Source: Mycobacterium sp. 1554424.7
Lineage (GTDB): Bacteria; Actinomycetota; Actinomycetes; Mycobacteriales; Mycobacteriaceae
Direction: 5' to 3'
NCBI RefSeq assembly: GCF_001665295.1
Contig: NZ_LZSE01000034.1
Span: forward strand, 186,001-250,000
Length of the DNA: 64,000 nt
Under the pieces are notes generated by a model. The model was not told where the DNA came from, searched no databases, and saw nothing but the letters and a program-made list of their open reading frames with translations. Position numbers and translations under genes: made by a program. Of the stretch, positions 36,834 through 53,039 are shown piece by piece. The stretch's first letter is position 1. Every line of letters begins with the position of its first letter.

Positions 36834-37358
36834 ATGTCCCCTCTCACCAAGGCGCTGCGGGTGGCGTCGGCCGCGGCGCTCATGGGCGCCTCGGTCATCG
36901 TCGGCACCGCCACAGCGACCGCGGACCCCGGCACGGGTAGCTCGGCGGACATCAACACGCTGGCCGCCAATCTGTCGAAGGGCTACGGCCTGAACAACTG
37001 CCAACCGGCCCCGCTGTCCGGTCCGATACTGGCCGAACTCGACTGCGGGCAAAGCCCCGACCCCAACGGCCCGGCCGCCGGCGTCTACCAGCTCTACACC
37101 AGCGGCAGCGACCTGGCCGCCGCGTTCACAGGCGGCATCAACGGCGTCTCGCTGAGCCCGTGTGGCGACAACGGCCAGTCACCGGGCACCTGGCACACGG
37201 GCAGCACCGGCGCGACCGCGGGACAGGTGGCGTGCGGAACCTACAAGAACGCCGCCGTCATCACCTGGACCACTGACGCCAAGAACGTGCTGAGCCACAT
37301 CCGCGCGTCCAACACCGACGTCAACGCGCTCTACCAGTGGTGGCGCACCAACGGCTGA
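36834..37358 (+). CDS. Secreted protein, second of tandem paralogues
   Basis: A 174-residue paralogue of the preceding gene: the same SSADINTLAA-LSKGYGLNNC opening after the signal peptide, four matching cysteines, and the same WTTDAKNVLSHIRASNTDV and YQWWRTNG end. The middle (residues about 60-110) differs most. GAAGGAG (36821-36827) is the ribosome site, 53 bp after the first gene, so both are probably co-transcribed. The end lies 4 bp from the convergent lipase gene. Confidence 0.82.
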   Translation: MSPLTKALRVASAAALMGASVIVGTATATADPGTGSSADINTLAANLSKGYGLNNCQPAPLSGPILAELDCGQSPDPNGPAAGVYQLYTSGSDLAAAFTGGINGVSLSPCGDNGQSPGTWHTGSTGATAGQVACGTYKNAAVITWTTDAKNVLSHIRASNTDVNALYQWWRTNG

Positions 37359-37362
37359 CCTT

Positions 37363-39071
<1,709 letters not shown>

Positions 39072-39075
<4 letters not shown>

Positions 39076-40079
39076 GACCGCGCTCCGACCAGGGCCAGCT
39101 CGGCGACGACCTGCTCGGCGGTCCACGGCGCCAGCAGGAACCCGGACCGGCCGTGGCCCACCGCGGCCACGGTTCGCTCGTCCAAGCGTTGCACGAGCGG
39201 CAGATTATCGGGTGTCATCGGACGCAGCCCGGCGGCGCACTCGGCCAGCTCGTACTCGCCGAGCGCCGGGAGCACCGCGCACGCGTCGTCGAGCAGGTCA
39301 CGCACGCCCGTCACCGCCGGGGCGGTGTCGCGGCCGTGCTCGTACTGGGTGGCGCCGACGACCACCCCGTCCTCGCGCGGCACCAGGTACACCTGCCGCC
39401 CGTGCACTCGGGCGCGAACCACCCTCCGCAGCAACGGCATACACCCCTTTCGCCAGCGCAGGCGCAGCACCTCGCCCTTGACCGGCCGCACCGGAAGGCC
39501 CGGCCACAGCACGGGCGCGTCAATGCCGTTGGCGATCACCACCGCGTCGGCCTCGACCCCGGCGAGGTCGCCCACCGGCCCGGCCCACCGGACCCCGAGG
39601 CGGTCGCAATCGCCGCGCAGCGCGTCGAGCACGGCCCGGTTGTCCACCGCCAGCTCGGTGGGCGCGCGAAAGCCGTGCCGGATGCCTTGCGCCAGCAGCG
39701 GTTCCACGTCGCGGGCGGCCGGTTCCCACACCACCGGATGGCCTTGCTCGGACAACCAGTCGGCGACGGTGCGCAGGTCGGCTACATCGGCGCGGTCGAC
39801 GGCCACCACGAGCGACTCGCGGGCGGTGATCACCCCCGGCGGCCAGCCGTCGGTGAAGCCGCCCTCGCGCCACAGCCGCAGCGACTCCAGGCCCAGCCGC
39901 AGCAGCCGCTCCTCGCCGGGCCAGCCCTCGCTGTGCGGGGCGAGCATGCCGCCCGCCACCCAGGACGCGCCCGGCTCGCCGGTGTGGTGCACCACCACCG
40001 ACCAGCCGGCCCGGGCCGCGCGGCGCGCGACCGACAGCCCGATGACGCCGCCGCCGACGACGGCCAGTGAGTCCGGCAT
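39072..40079 (-). CDS. thiO: Glycine oxidase
   Basis: An FAD enzyme that oxidises glycine to the iminoacetate needed by ThiG. The 335-residue protein begins with the dinucleotide-binding VVGGGVIGLSVARRAARAG and has the DAO-family C-terminal GLRPMTPDNLPLV and VGHGRSGFLLAPWTAE. It is first in the thiO-thiS-thiG-hydrolase operon, behind a TPP riboswitch. Confidence 0.94.
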
Positions 40080-40082
40080 CCT

Positions 40083-40171
40083 TTGCTCCCTTCGCCGGCA
40101 TGACCCGGATCAGGTGTGACGGTAAGGGCGCGCGCGCCCACTCTCAGCCCCCGGTCGCTGGGACTCCCGTG
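40083..40171 (-). ncRNA. TPP riboswitch in thiO leader
   Basis: Read on the minus strand, the conserved THI elements appear in order: ACGGGAGTCCC, GGCTGAGAGTG, a short GC-rich variable stem (GCGCGCGCGC), CACACCTGATCCGGGTCATGCC, and GGCGAAGGGAGC. The last element ends a few bases before the thiO ATG (40079) and contains its ribosome site, so TPP should block translation of thiO-thiS-thiG and the coupled hydrolase. Confidence 0.92.
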
Positions 40172-40184
40172 CTCTTCGGGTTCC

Positions 40185-40202
40185 ACGCTAGCGCGCTAGC
40201 GT
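40185..40202. promoter_or_regulatory. 18-bp palindrome carrying both divergent -10 boxes (candidate)
   Basis: ACGCTAGCGCGCTAGCGT is a perfect 18-bp palindrome in the middle of the thiO/thiE divergent region. TAGCGT at 40197-40202 would be the -10 for thiE, placing the start of transcription at about the GTG (40209), a leaderless mRNA. The mirror copy at 40185-40190 would serve thiO and start its RNA just before the riboswitch. It could also be an operator. Confidence 0.5.
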
Positions 40203-40208
40203 CGCGGT

Positions 40209-40877
40209 GTGCACCAACCGTCCACCCGTCTCGCCGCGGCGAGGCTGTATCTGTGTACCGACGCGCGCCGCGAGCGCGGTGACCTGGCCGAGTTCGTCGA
40301 CGCCGCCCTGGCCGGTGGGGTGGACATCGTCCAGCTGCGCGACAAGGGGTCGGCGGGTGAGCGGCAGTTCGGTCCCCTCGAGGCCCGCGACGAGCTGGCC
40401 GCGTGCGAGATCCTCGCCGACGCGGCCCGCCGCCACGGCGCCCTGTTCGCGGTCAACGACCGCGCGGACATCGCCCGGGCGGCCGGCGCCGACGTGCTGC
40501 ACCTCGGCCAGGGCGACCTGCCGCCGGCCGTGGCCCGCGAGATCGCCGGGCCAGACGTGCTCATCGGGCTGTCCAGCCACGACCGGAACGAGGCCGCCGC
40601 GGCCGCCGCCGAGGGCGATTACTTCTGCGTCGGGCCCTGCTGGCCCACCCCGACCAAGCCCGGCCGCCCGGCGCCCGGTCTGGACCTGGTGCGTGCCGCG
40701 GCCGAACTGCCCGGGGACACGCCGTGGTTCGCGATCGGCGGCATCGATGCCGACCGGCTGCCCGAGGTGCTGGAGGCCGGCGCGCGCCGCATCGTGGTGG
40801 TGCGGGCGATCACCGCGGCCGAGGACCCGCGCGCGGCGGCCGGGGCGCTCAGGTCGGCGCTTGCAGCAGCGAGCTGA
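40209..40877 (+). CDS. thiE: Thiamine-phosphate synthase
   Basis: Joins the pyrimidine pyrophosphate and thiazole phosphate to thiamine phosphate. The 222-residue TIM barrel shows [45 protein letters not shown] and AIGGID. It is translated from GTG 40209 with no room for a leader or ribosome site. Unlike thiC and thiO it has no riboswitch. The 3' end overlaps the convergent mutT3 by 29 bp. Confidence 0.95.
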   Translation: MHQPSTRLAAARLYLCTDARRERGDLAEFVDAALAGGVDIVQLRDKGSAGERQFGPLEARDELAACEILADAARRHGALFAVNDRADIARAAGADVLHLGQGDLPPAVAREIAGPDVLIGLSSHDRNEAAAAAAEGDYFCVGPCWPTPTKPGRPAPGLDLVRAAAELPGDTPWFAIGGIDADRLPEVLEAGARRIVVVRAITAAEDPRAAAGALRSALAAAS

Positions 40878-41490
40878 TCAGGCGACTCAGCTGCGACGGC
40901 TCCTCGTCGGCCTGAGAAGGATCGCCCGGCATGCACCACACGAAGACCCCCGCCTCGACCTCGAGGGTGCGCGGCAGGTGGTGGCGCCGCTGGTCGCCGT
41001 GGTCCAGCGGCAACAGCGCCGGCGCCGTGCGCAGCCGCTGCCAGCTGGCCGCGAAGCCGGGATGCAGCGGGAGGTCGGCCACCTCGCTCTCGGCGACCCA
41101 GCGCATCTCGGCGCTCTCCCGGTTCGGCACGGTGTCCAGCTGCTCGGGCGCGTCGGCGACGACGGTGGTGTAGGTCCAGCGGGTGCCGGCGAGCCCGGAC
41201 ACATCGGCGGTGACGACCGTGGCGCGCACGGCGAGCCGCTCGGCCGGCAGGCCGGCCTCCTCGTGCGCTTCGCGGACGGCGGTTTCCTGCGGCGTCTCGT
41301 GGCTGTCGCGCGCGCCGCCCGGCAGGCCCCAGGTCCCGCCCTGATGGCTCCACACCGCCCGGTGCTGCAGCAGGACCGCCGGCGTGCCGTCGGGTCGGGG
41401 GGCGCGCAACAGCAATCCGGCCGCGCCGTAGCGGCCCCAGTAATGGGCGCCGCCCTCGGATACCACCCATCCGTCGCCGTCGCCCTGCAC
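40849..41490 (-). CDS. mutT3: NUDIX hydrolase MutT3
   Basis: A 213-residue NUDIX hydrolase. The Nudix box G-x5-E-x7-REUxEExGU is intact in [24 protein letters not shown] (Gly, Glu, Arg-Glu, Glu-Glu visible). In M. tuberculosis Rv0413 it is one of several MutT-like enzymes thought to cleanse oxidised nucleotides. Its start faces glnX across 122 bp that include a short inverted repeat ATTCT-CTT-AGAAT (41554-41566), otherwise without a gene. Confidence 0.9.
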   Translation of the reverse strand: MQGDGDGWVVSEGGAHYWGRYGAAGLLLRAPRPDGTPAVLLQHRAVWSHQGGTWGLPGGARDSHETPQETAVREAHEEAGLPAERLAVRATVVTADVSGLAGTRWTYTTVVADAPEQLDTVPNRESAEMRWVAESEVADLPLHPGFAASWQRLRTAPALLPLDHGDQRRHHLPRTLEVEAGVFVWCMPGDPSQADEEPSQLSRLISSLLQAPT

Positions 41491-41612
41491 GAGATCAGGA
41501 TATGCAGGCGACCTCGCCGGTCAATTGACTCGCCTCCCCCCATCCGCCCGAACATTCTCTTAGAATTCGCTTATCCGGGTTCGTGGCCGAAAGTTATGAG
41601 GGCTGATCAGAC

Positions 41613-46155
<4,543 letters not shown>

Positions 46156-46160
46156 TTTCG

Positions 46161-46280
46161 GCTTTGCGTGTGAATCCTGGGCTCGGCGTGTGAATCCTGG
46201 GCTGTGCGTGTGAATCCTGGGCTCGGCGTGTGAATCCTGGGCTCGGCGTGTGAATCCTGGGCTCGGCGTGTGAATCCTGG
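46161..46280 (+). repeat. Six tandem copies of a 20-bp unit (minisatellite)
   Basis: The unit GCTCGGCGTGTGAATCCTGG repeats six times without spacers, at 46161, 46181, 46201, 46221, 46241 and 46261. Units 2, 4, 5 and 6 are identical; unit 1 has GCTTT and unit 3 has GCTGT at the start. Downstream, TCACACTCAAAGCC-like sequences (46313-46350) are near-complementary to the GGCTTTGCGTGTGA at the array's beginning, so the RNA could fold back. It lies between convergent pknG and the DUF559 gene. Confidence 0.93.
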
Positions 46281-46365
46281 GCGGGAAAATCGCGCAGATC
46301 CCGCCAACGGCTCACACTCAAAGCCTCAGGCGCACACTCAAAGCCGTCACCTCACACACAACGAG

Positions 46366-47217
46366 TCAACGGGCGATCCAGCCGCGTTCGACCAGCGCCT
46401 CCCGGGCTCGGCGCACGATGTTGGCGCGAGGGTCCTCCGCGACGACTCGGACGATGATCCACCCCATCCGCTCGAGCGTTTCCAGGCGCTGAATGTCGTA
46501 CACGTACCGTCGGCGGTCGGTCTGGTGTCGGTCACCCTCGTATTCAACGCCCACCAGGTACTCCTCCCAGCCCAGGTCGATGTGAGCGACGGGGATGCCG
46601 TCGGCGTCGAGGACGGGGATCTGGGTCTGCGGGCGCGGGAGCCCCGCATCGATAAGCAGCAGCCGCAGGTAACTTTCCCTGGGCGATTGGGAGCCGGGGT
46701 CGACCAGCTCCAGCGCCGTCTCCAGTCGCCGCAGCCCGGGCGTGTGGGGATGGCACTTCGCTATGCGCAGCACGTCGTCGACCTTGAAACCCGTTGCCCG
46801 CGCGAGCGCGTCGAGCCGAACGACCGCCGAGCGGCTGGCGCCGCGCCGGCCGATATCGAAGGCGGTGCGCTCGGGTGTGGTGACCCTGCGCCCGTCCATC
46901 ACCTGCGTCTCGCAGTCCGCCAGCGCATCGCGCCGCGTCAGCACGCCGGGGGGTGGGCGCGTGTTGGACTGATTCAGCTCGACCGGAACGTTATCGGGAA
47001 TCCACTTGGAGCCGTGGAGCGCCGCGGCGGCCGCCCCCACGATCGTTGCCGTCCCACCAGACCACAGCCACGCGGCGGAGATCCGCCGCTCAAGCGAGAG
47101 CGCGGCGCCGTTGGCTAGGTAGACGTTCGGAAAGACGGCGCGATAGCGCGTGCGCAGTTGATGGCGGCTCAGCGCCCCGGAAGCCAATGCCTCGCTGCCG
47201 ATAAATGGTTCGCTCAT
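46366..47217 (-). CDS. DUF559/AbiEi-like nuclease-fold protein
   Basis: A 283-residue protein with an AbiEi/type IV antitoxin-like N-terminal winged-helix part (LSRHQLRTRYRAVFPNVYL) and a C-terminal DUF559 domain resembling the very-short-patch-repair endonuclease fold: QSPRESYLRLLL, GIPVAHIDLGWEEYLVGVEYEGDRHQ and VRVVAEDP. The Glu, Asp and Glu residues of a PD-(D/E)xK site appear present. Such genes are numerous in mycobacteria and their role is unknown. Confidence 0.85.
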   Translation of the reverse strand: MSEPFIGSEALASGALSRHQLRTRYRAVFPNVYLANGAALSLERRISAAWLWSGGTATIVGAAAAALHGSKWIPDNVPVELNQSNTRPPPGVLTRRDALADCETQVMDGRRVTTPERTAFDIGRRGASRSAVVRLDALARATGFKVDDVLRIAKCHPHTPGLRRLETALELVDPGSQSPRESYLRLLLIDAGLPRPQTQIPVLDADGIPVAHIDLGWEEYLVGVEYEGDRHQTDRRRYVYDIQRLETLERMGWIIVRVVAEDPRANIVRRAREALVERGWIAR

Positions 47218-47257
47218 TGCCGCAGAGTTGCACAGTGGCCGCCGACTGCGTCGACCG

Positions 47258-47266
47258 TTATCCACA
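47258..47266 (+). promoter_or_regulatory. Perfect DnaA-box sequence
   Basis: TTATCCACA, the consensus DnaA box, occurs once in the 90-bp divergent region between the DUF559 and DUF1800 genes. A single box is not an origin; it might bind DnaA as a regulator or be fortuitous. Confidence 0.5.
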
Positions 47267-47307
47267 GGCGCACACACAGCGAAAACATAGGGTGATGCCG
47301 CACAGTT

Positions 47308-48630
47308 ATGGACATGCCGGGGCAGTCCACGCGGTGGATCACCACCGCCCGCGCGCTGCGACGGGCCGGGTTCGGGGTGACGGGGCCGGAGGTCGACGCG
47401 ATCGCCGCGCGCGACTGGCCGGAATACGTCGACGCCATCCTGGCCGCCGACCCCGACGCGGACCCCGGCGCCGTCGCCACCCCGATGCCCAACCTGCAGG
47501 CGCCGCGCGCGCCCGGCAAGGGCGCGCCGCAGGCGGCCCGCAAGCAATACAACGCCGCATTGACCGAGCAGCAGCGCGCGCTGTCCGATTGGTGGCTGGG
47601 CCGCATGGTCAACGTCGGGCAGCCGATCCACGAGAAGCTGACCCTGCTGTGGCACAACCACTTTGCCACTTCCGCGCAGAAGGTGCGGGTGGCCGCGTAC
47701 ATGGCGGCGCAAAATCAGAAGTTGCGCACCGGGGCGCTGGGTGATTTCCGCTCGCTGGCGTACGCGATGCTGACTGACGCCGCGATGCTGCGCTGGCTCG
47801 ACGGGCAGGCCAGCACGGCCAAGGCCCCCAACGAAAACCTGGCCCGCGAATTCATGGAGCTGTTCGCGCTGGGCCACGGCAACGGCTACAGCGAGGACGA
47901 CGTGCGGGCCGGCGCGCGCGCACTGACGGGTTGGGTGATCGGCGCCGACGGCCAAACCGCGGTGGTCCCCAAACGCCATGACCCTTCGGCGAAGACGATC
48001 TTCGGGTCAACCGGCAACTTCGACGCCGCGGCGTTCTGCGACGCCGTGCTGGCCCAGCCCAAGTCGGCGCAGTACGTCGCGGGACGCCTGTGGCAGCAAC
48101 TGGCCTCCGACGACCCGCCGTCGCCGCGGGCGCTCGACCGCCTGGTCGCCGCGTACGGCCCGCGACGCGACCTGCGGGCGCTGACCCGGGCGATCCTCAC
48201 CGACGGCGAGTTCACCGGCGGGCGGGCCACGAGAGTCAACACCCCGGTTGAGTGGCTCGTCGGCGTGCTGCGGACGCTGCGCGTGCCCATCGGAAATCCC
48301 GCGCAGCGCAAGCTTGCCGACGCGACGTTGCGGGCGCTGGGACAGCGCCCGTTCTACCCGCCGAGCGTCGGCGGCTGGCCCCGCGGCCAGGTGTGGCTGT
48401 CCACCGCCAGCGCCGGGGCGCGCCTGCGCGCCGCGACGCAGTTGGCGCACGCGGGCGACCTGTCGACCGTCGAAAGCGCCGCCCCCGGCGACCGCATCGA
48501 CGCGGTCGGCTACCTGATCGGCGTCGGCGACTGGTCGGACCGGACCGCCGACGCGCTGGCGCCCCTGGTCCGCACGCCGCCGCAGTTGGTCGCCGCGGCC
48601 GTCAACACGCCCGAATACCTGACGTCCTGA
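47308..48630 (+). CDS. DUF1800 family protein
   Basis: A 440-residue protein of unknown function. Family landmarks are ARALRRAGFGVTGPEV, LTLLWHNHFATS, NENLAREFMELFALGHG, GYSEDDVRAGARALTGW and the late PSVGGWPRGQVWL. It lacks a clear signal peptide, whereas the partner gene 13 bp downstream has a Tat signal. DUF1800 and DUF1501 genes are very often paired, which suggests a complex. Confidence 0.88.
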   Translation: MDMPGQSTRWITTARALRRAGFGVTGPEVDAIAARDWPEYVDAILAADPDADPGAVATPMPNLQAPRAPGKGAPQAARKQYNAALTEQQRALSDWWLGRMVNVGQPIHEKLTLLWHNHFATSAQKVRVAAYMAAQNQKLRTGALGDFRSLAYAMLTDAAMLRWLDGQASTAKAPNENLAREFMELFALGHGNGYSEDDVRAGARALTGWVIGADGQTAVVPKRHDPSAKTIFGSTGNFDAAAFCDAVLAQPKSAQYVAGRLWQQLASDDPPSPRALDRLVAAYGPRRDLRALTRAILTDGEFTGGRATRVNTPVEWLVGVLRTLRVPIGNPAQRKLADATLRALGQRPFYPPSVGGWPRGQVWLSTASAGARLRAATQLAHAGDLSTVESAAPGDRIDAVGYLIGVGDWSDRTADALAPLVRTPPQLVAAAVNTPEYLTS

Positions 48631-48643
48631 GAAAGACCGAAGC

Positions 48644-49828
48644 ATGCCCGAGATCAACCGCCGCAGATTTCTGATCGCCAGCGCGGGCGTCGGCGCGGCC
48701 GGCCTGCTCTCGACGGCGGTGGCCGTCGAATGGCCCGACCTGATGCGCGCGGCCCGGGACCGGCCGCTGCCCGAGGGCGCCGGCGTGCTGGTGCTCGTCA
48801 CGCTGTACGGCGGCAACGACGGCATCAATACCCTGATTCCCTACGGCGACAACGCATACCACGACGCCCGACCCGAGCTTGCCTACGCCCCGGGTGACGT
48901 GATCCACCTCGACGAGCGGCTCGGGCTCAACCCGGCGATGAAGGGACTCGCGGGGCTGTGGAACCGGCACCAGCTCGCGATCGTGCGCGGCGTCGGCTAC
49001 CCCAAGCCCGACCACAGCCACTTCCGCTCCATGGACATCTGGCAGACGGCGTCGCCGGCCGAGCCGGTCTCGACCGGCTGGATCGGCCGCTGGCTCGACG
49101 CCACCGGGGACGACCCGCTGCGCGCCGTCAACGTCGGACCGGTCCTGCCGCCGCTGGCGGTCGGCGAAAAGTGCACGGCGGCAGCGCTTTCCCCGGGCGG
49201 GGCGCCGGGCAAGGCCCAGCAATTCGACGGCCTCATGGCCGCGCTGGGCGCCGACGACCCCGCCGACACCCCGGCGATGGCCGCGGTGCGCAAGGCCTAC
49301 CGCGCCGCGCGGACCGCCAACGGCGCGTTCGAATCGATCAAACCCGCCGCCAAGGGCCACAATTCGCTGGCCGCGCAGCTGGGCGTGGTCGCCGCCGCGG
49401 TGAAGGCCCGCGTCCCGACGCGCGTCTACACGGTGCAGTTGGGCGGCTTCGACACCCACGCCGACGAACGCGAAACCCAGCAGCGCCTGCTGCAGACGTT
49501 CGACGAGGCGGTCACGGGGTTCCTGCAGCGGGTGGGCGATCCGAATGTCGTCGTGATCGCGTACTCCGAATTCGGCCGCCGCGTCCACGCCAACGCATCC
49601 CAGGGCACCGACCACGGCACCGCCGGCCCCGTCTTCGTCGCGGGGGCGCCAGTTAAGGGCGGCTTCTACGGAGAGGAACCCAGCCTCACCGACCTCGACA
49701 ACGGGGACCTGAAGTACACCACGGACTTTCGCGACGTCTACCACGAGCTGCTGACCCGAACCGTCGGGACCGACCCGACTCCGTCCGTCGGGCCGGGACG
49801 AAAGGGCCTGGGCTTCCTAACCGCTTAG
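48644..49828 (+). CDS. DUF1501 family protein with Tat signal
   Basis: A 394-residue exported protein related to sulfatases/alkaline phosphatases. The N-terminus [19 protein letters not shown] is a twin-arginine signal. The family motif [40 protein letters not shown] and [10 protein letters not shown] follow. It probably folds with a cofactor in the cytosol before export, perhaps with the DUF1800 protein. The 3' end overlaps ackA by 12 bp. Confidence 0.88.
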   Translation: MPEINRRRFLIASAGVGAAGLLSTAVAVEWPDLMRAARDRPLPEGAGVLVLVTLYGGNDGINTLIPYGDNAYHDARPELAYAPGDVIHLDERLGLNPAMKGLAGLWNRHQLAIVRGVGYPKPDHSHFRSMDIWQTASPAEPVSTGWIGRWLDATGDDPLRAVNVGPVLPPLAVGEKCTAAALSPGGAPGKAQQFDGLMAALGADDPADTPAMAAVRKAYRAARTANGAFESIKPAAKGHNSLAAQLGVVAAAVKARVPTRVYTVQLGGFDTHADERETQQRLLQTFDEAVTGFLQRVGDPNVVVIAYSEFGRRVHANASQGTDHGTAGPVFVAGAPVKGGFYGEEPSLTDLDNGDLKYTTDFRDVYHELLTRTVGTDPTPSVGPGRKGLGFLTA

Positions 49829-50974
49829 CGCGCGCACGCAGTCGCGGGCTATCGCCAATTCCTCGTTGGTCGGTACCACCAGCACAGCGATCGGCGAGCC
49901 GTCCGCGGAAATCTGCCGCGCGCCCCGGCCCCCGCTGAGGTTGCGGCTCTGGTCGAGGACGATGCCCAGCTCCTCGAGGCCCGCCACGGCGTCGCGGCGC
50001 ACCGCCGCGTCGTTCTCGCCGATCCCGGCGGTGAAGGTGATGACGTCGGTGTGGCCCAGCACCGCCAGGTAGGCGCCGATATACTTGCGCAACCGGTGAA
50101 TGAACACGCTGTAGGCCAATTGCGCGGCGCCGTCGCCGGATTCGACCATCGTGCGCAGCCGCCGGAAGTCGCGCTCACCGGCCAGGCCCAGCACCCCGGA
50201 CCGCTGGTTGAGCATCGCCTCGATGTCGTCGACCCCCATATTCGCGCTGCGCCAGAGGTAGCTGATCACCCCCGGATCGATGTCGCCGCTTCGGGTGCCC
50301 ATCACCAGCCCCTCCAGCGGTGTCAGGCCCATCGAGGTGTCGATGGGCCGGGTGCCGGCGATCGCCGACGCCGAGGAACCGTTACCCAGGTGCAGCACAA
50401 TCTGTTTCAGGCCGCCGAGCGGCCGGCCCAGGAACGCGGCGGCCTGTTCGCTGACGTAGCGGTGCGACGTGCCGTGAAACCCGTAGCGACGGATCTGCCA
50501 GCGCTCCGCCAATTCGCGGTCGATGGCATAGGTCGCCGCCGCTGGCGGCATGTCGTGGAAGAACGCCGTGTCGAAAACGGCGACGTGCGGAAAGTCGGGC
50601 AGCAGCTTGCGCGCCACCTCGATCCCCTCGAGCGCGGGCGGATTGTGTAGCGGGGCCAATTCGGACAGCTTGTGCAGCGCGGCGATCCGCGCGTCGTCCA
50701 TCAGCGTCGGCCGGTAGAACTCGTTGCCGCCATGCACCACCCGATGCCCGACCGCCAGCAACCCGCAGGTCTGCAGGTCGATGCCTTCGGATGCCAGGCT
50801 TTCGAAGGCGCGATGCAGCGCCGCCTCGTGATCGGGAATCCCGGAGCCGTCCTCGCCGATCCGCTCGATGTGGTCCGACGCCCGCGCCACGCCCGAATCC
50901 GGGTCCACCAGTTGGTATTTCAGGGACGACGAGCCGGAGTTGATCACCAGCACCAGCCGGCTCACGCTAGCCAT
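49817..50974 (-). CDS. ackA: Acetate kinase
   Basis: Interconverts acetyl phosphate and acetate with ADP/ATP. The 385-residue enzyme shows [15 protein letters not shown], the catalytic region [22 protein letters not shown] and [15 protein letters not shown]. Its start overlaps the pta stop by 8 bases, and the two make the acetyl-CoA to acetate pathway. It is convergent with the DUF1501 gene. Confidence 0.96.
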   Translation of the reverse strand: MASVSRLVLVINSGSSSLKYQLVDPDSGVARASDHIERIGEDGSGIPDHEAALHRAFESLASEGIDLQTCGLLAVGHRVVHGGNEFYRPTLMDDARIAALHKLSELAPLHNPPALEGIEVARKLLPDFPHVAVFDTAFFHDMPPAAATYAIDRELAERWQIRRYGFHGTSHRYVSEQAAAFLGRPLGGLKQIVLHLGNGSSASAIAGTRPIDTSMGLTPLEGLVMGTRSGDIDPGVISYLWRSANMGVDDIEAMLNQRSGVLGLAGERDFRRLRTMVESGDGAAQLAYSVFIHRLRKYIGAYLAVLGHTDVITFTAGIGENDAAVRRDAVAGLEELGIVLDQSRNLSGGRGARQISADGSPIAVLVVPTNEELAIARDCVRALSG

Positions 50975-53039
50975 GGCGGGCCTGCGCCTGGATCGCGGTG
51001 ATGGCCACCGTGTTCACGATGTCTTCGACCAGCGCGCCGCGGGACAGGTCGTTGACCGGCTTGCGCAGCCCTTGCAGCACCGGACCGATCGCGATGGCCC
51101 CGGCGCTGCGCTGCACCGCCTTGTAGGTGTTGTTGCCGGTGTTGAGGTCGGGGAAGATCAGCACCGTGGCGTGGCCGGCCACCGGCGAGTCGCGCAGCTT
51201 GGTGGCCGCGACCGACGGCTCGATGGCGGCGTCGTACTGTATCGGCCCCTCGACCAGCAGATCCGGATCGCGCCGTCGCACCAGATCCGTTGCCGCCCTG
51301 ACCTTGTCGACGTCGGCTCCGGTGCCGGAGTCGCCGGTCGAGTAGGAGAGCATGGCCACCCTGGGCTCGATGCCGAACTGCGCGGCGGTGCGCGCGGAGC
51401 TGATCGCGATGTCGGCGAGCTGCTCGGACGTCGGGTTCGGGATGATCGCGCAGTCGCCATACACCAGCACCCGGTCGGGCAGGCACATGAAGAAGACGCT
51501 CGAGACGGTGGAGACGTCGGGAACGGTCTTGATGACCTCGAACGCCGGGCGGACGGTGTGCGCCGTGGTGTGGGCGGCGCCCGACACCATGCCGTCGACC
51601 GTGCCGTTGTGCACCAGCATCGTGCCGAAATACGTCGCATCGCGCATGATTTCGCGCGCGTGCTCGACGGTGACGCCCTTCGCTTTGCGCAGCTCGGCGT
51701 ATTGGTCGGCGAACTGGTCGCGCAGGTCGCTGGCCAGCGGGTCGATGACGTGCGCGCCGTCGAGGTTCACCCCGAGTTCGGCCGACCGCAGCCGGATCCG
51801 CGCCTCGTCGCCGAGGATGGTCAGGTCGGCGACGCCGCGCTGCAGCAGGCGGCCGGCCGAGCGAAGGATGCGGTCGTCGTCGCCCTCGGGGAGGACGATG
51901 TGCCTGCGGTCCGCCCGGGCCCGCAGCCGTAGCTGGTAGGTGAACATCTGCGGGGTGATCACGGTAGGCACCGAAATGGCAAGCTGCGTCAGCAGATCCG
52001 CGATGTCGACGTGGCGGTCCATCAGCTCGAGCGCGGTGTCGATCTTGCGCTGCGACATCGCGGTGACCCGGCCGCGGGCCGAGGCGGCCGCGCTGGCGGT
52101 GTCGTAGGTGCCCAGCGCGGTCGCGATGATCGGCAGCCGCAGTCGCAGGCCGGAGACCAGGGCCGCGATGGACGGATGCAGCTCGAAGCCGCCGTTGAGC
52201 ACCAGGCACGACAGCGACGGAAAACCTTCCGCCGCATGGGCGCTCGCGACGGCGAGCACCACGTCGGAACGGTCGCCGGGGGTGATCACCGCCATGCCGT
52301 CGCGCAGCCGCTCCAGCACGTGATCGGCGGTCATCCCGGCGACCAGCACGTCGGTGACCTCGCGCTCCCGCAGCGACGCCTCCCCGCTGACCGGAGTCCC
52401 GGCGACGGCCCTCTCCAGCTCGGCCACCGTCGGCGCGCACAGCAGCGGCGCCTCGGGCAGCACGTAGCTGAGCTGGGCGAAGGCCTTCAGCGCCTCAGCG
52501 ACCTCGCTCAGTCTCGCCGGGTCGCACCGGTTGGCCACCACCGCCGCGGTGTGGGCGTGCTGGGTGATCAACTCGGCCAGGCACACCTCGACGACGCCGG
52601 CGACCTCCGCGGGCGTGCGGCCCTTGCCGCTCACCGTCAGCAGCACCGGCGCGCCGAGGTTGGCCGCGATGCGCGCGTTGACCGAGAGCTCGGCGGGCCG
52701 CGTCACGTCGGTGTAGTCGCTCCCCACGATCACCACCACGTCGCAGGACTGCGCCATCGCGTGATAGGAGTCGACGATGCCGGCGATCGCGGCGTCGCTG
52801 TCGGCGTGCAGCTGCTGGTAGGTCACGCCGACGCATTGCTCGTAGGACAGGCCGGCGGTGGTGTGTTCCAGCAGCAGCTCGAGGATGTAGTCGCGGTCCT
52901 CGCCGAGCCGCGTGATGGGACGGAACACGCCGACCCGCGCGACGGTCGCGGTCAGCCGGTGCAGCAGCCCCAGCGCGATCGTCGACTTGCCGGTCTCCGG
53001 CTCGGGCGCGGCGATGTATATCGCCGAACTTTCAGCCAA
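50967..53039 (-). CDS. pta: Phosphate acetyltransferase, long form
   Basis: Interconverts acetyl-CoA and acetyl phosphate. The 690-residue form contains an N-terminal BioD-like P-loop part ([17 protein letters not shown]), a DRTGG domain in the middle, and the C-terminal PTA catalytic domain ([53 protein letters not shown]). The N-terminal parts are regulatory in related enzymes. It overlaps fgd1 by 8 bases upstream and ackA by 8 bases downstream. Confidence 0.96.
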   Translation of the reverse strand: MAESSAIYIAAPEPETGKSTIALGLLHRLTATVARVGVFRPITRLGEDRDYILELLLEHTTAGLSYEQCVGVTYQQLHADSDAAIAGIVDSYHAMAQSCDVVVIVGSDYTDVTRPAELSVNARIAANLGAPVLLTVSGKGRTPAEVAGVVEVCLAELITQHAHTAAVVANRCDPARLSEVAEALKAFAQLSYVLPEAPLLCAPTVAELERAVAGTPVSGEASLREREVTDVLVAGMTADHVLERLRDGMAVITPGDRSDVVLAVASAHAAEGFPSLSCLVLNGGFELHPSIAALVSGLRLRLPIIATALGTYDTASAAASARGRVTAMSQRKIDTALELMDRHVDIADLLTQLAISVPTVITPQMFTYQLRLRARADRRHIVLPEGDDDRILRSAGRLLQRGVADLTILGDEARIRLRSAELGVNLDGAHVIDPLASDLRDQFADQYAELRKAKGVTVEHAREIMRDATYFGTMLVHNGTVDGMVSGAAHTTAHTVRPAFEVIKTVPDVSTVSSVFFMCLPDRVLVYGDCAIIPNPTSEQLADIAISSARTAAQFGIEPRVAMLSYSTGDSGTGADVDKVRAATDLVRRRDPDLLVEGPIQYDAAIEPSVAATKLRDSPVAGHATVLIFPDLNTGNNTYKAVQRSAGAIAIGPVLQGLRKPVNDLSRGALVEDIVNTVAITAIQAQARHG

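Noticed and set aside
46161-46280. CRISPR array
   Set aside because: The 20-bp units are contiguous with no spacers, and no cas gene is near; it is a minisatellite.
47258-47266. Replication origin
   Set aside because: A single DnaA box without an AT-rich unwinding region, dnaA or dnaN is not an origin.
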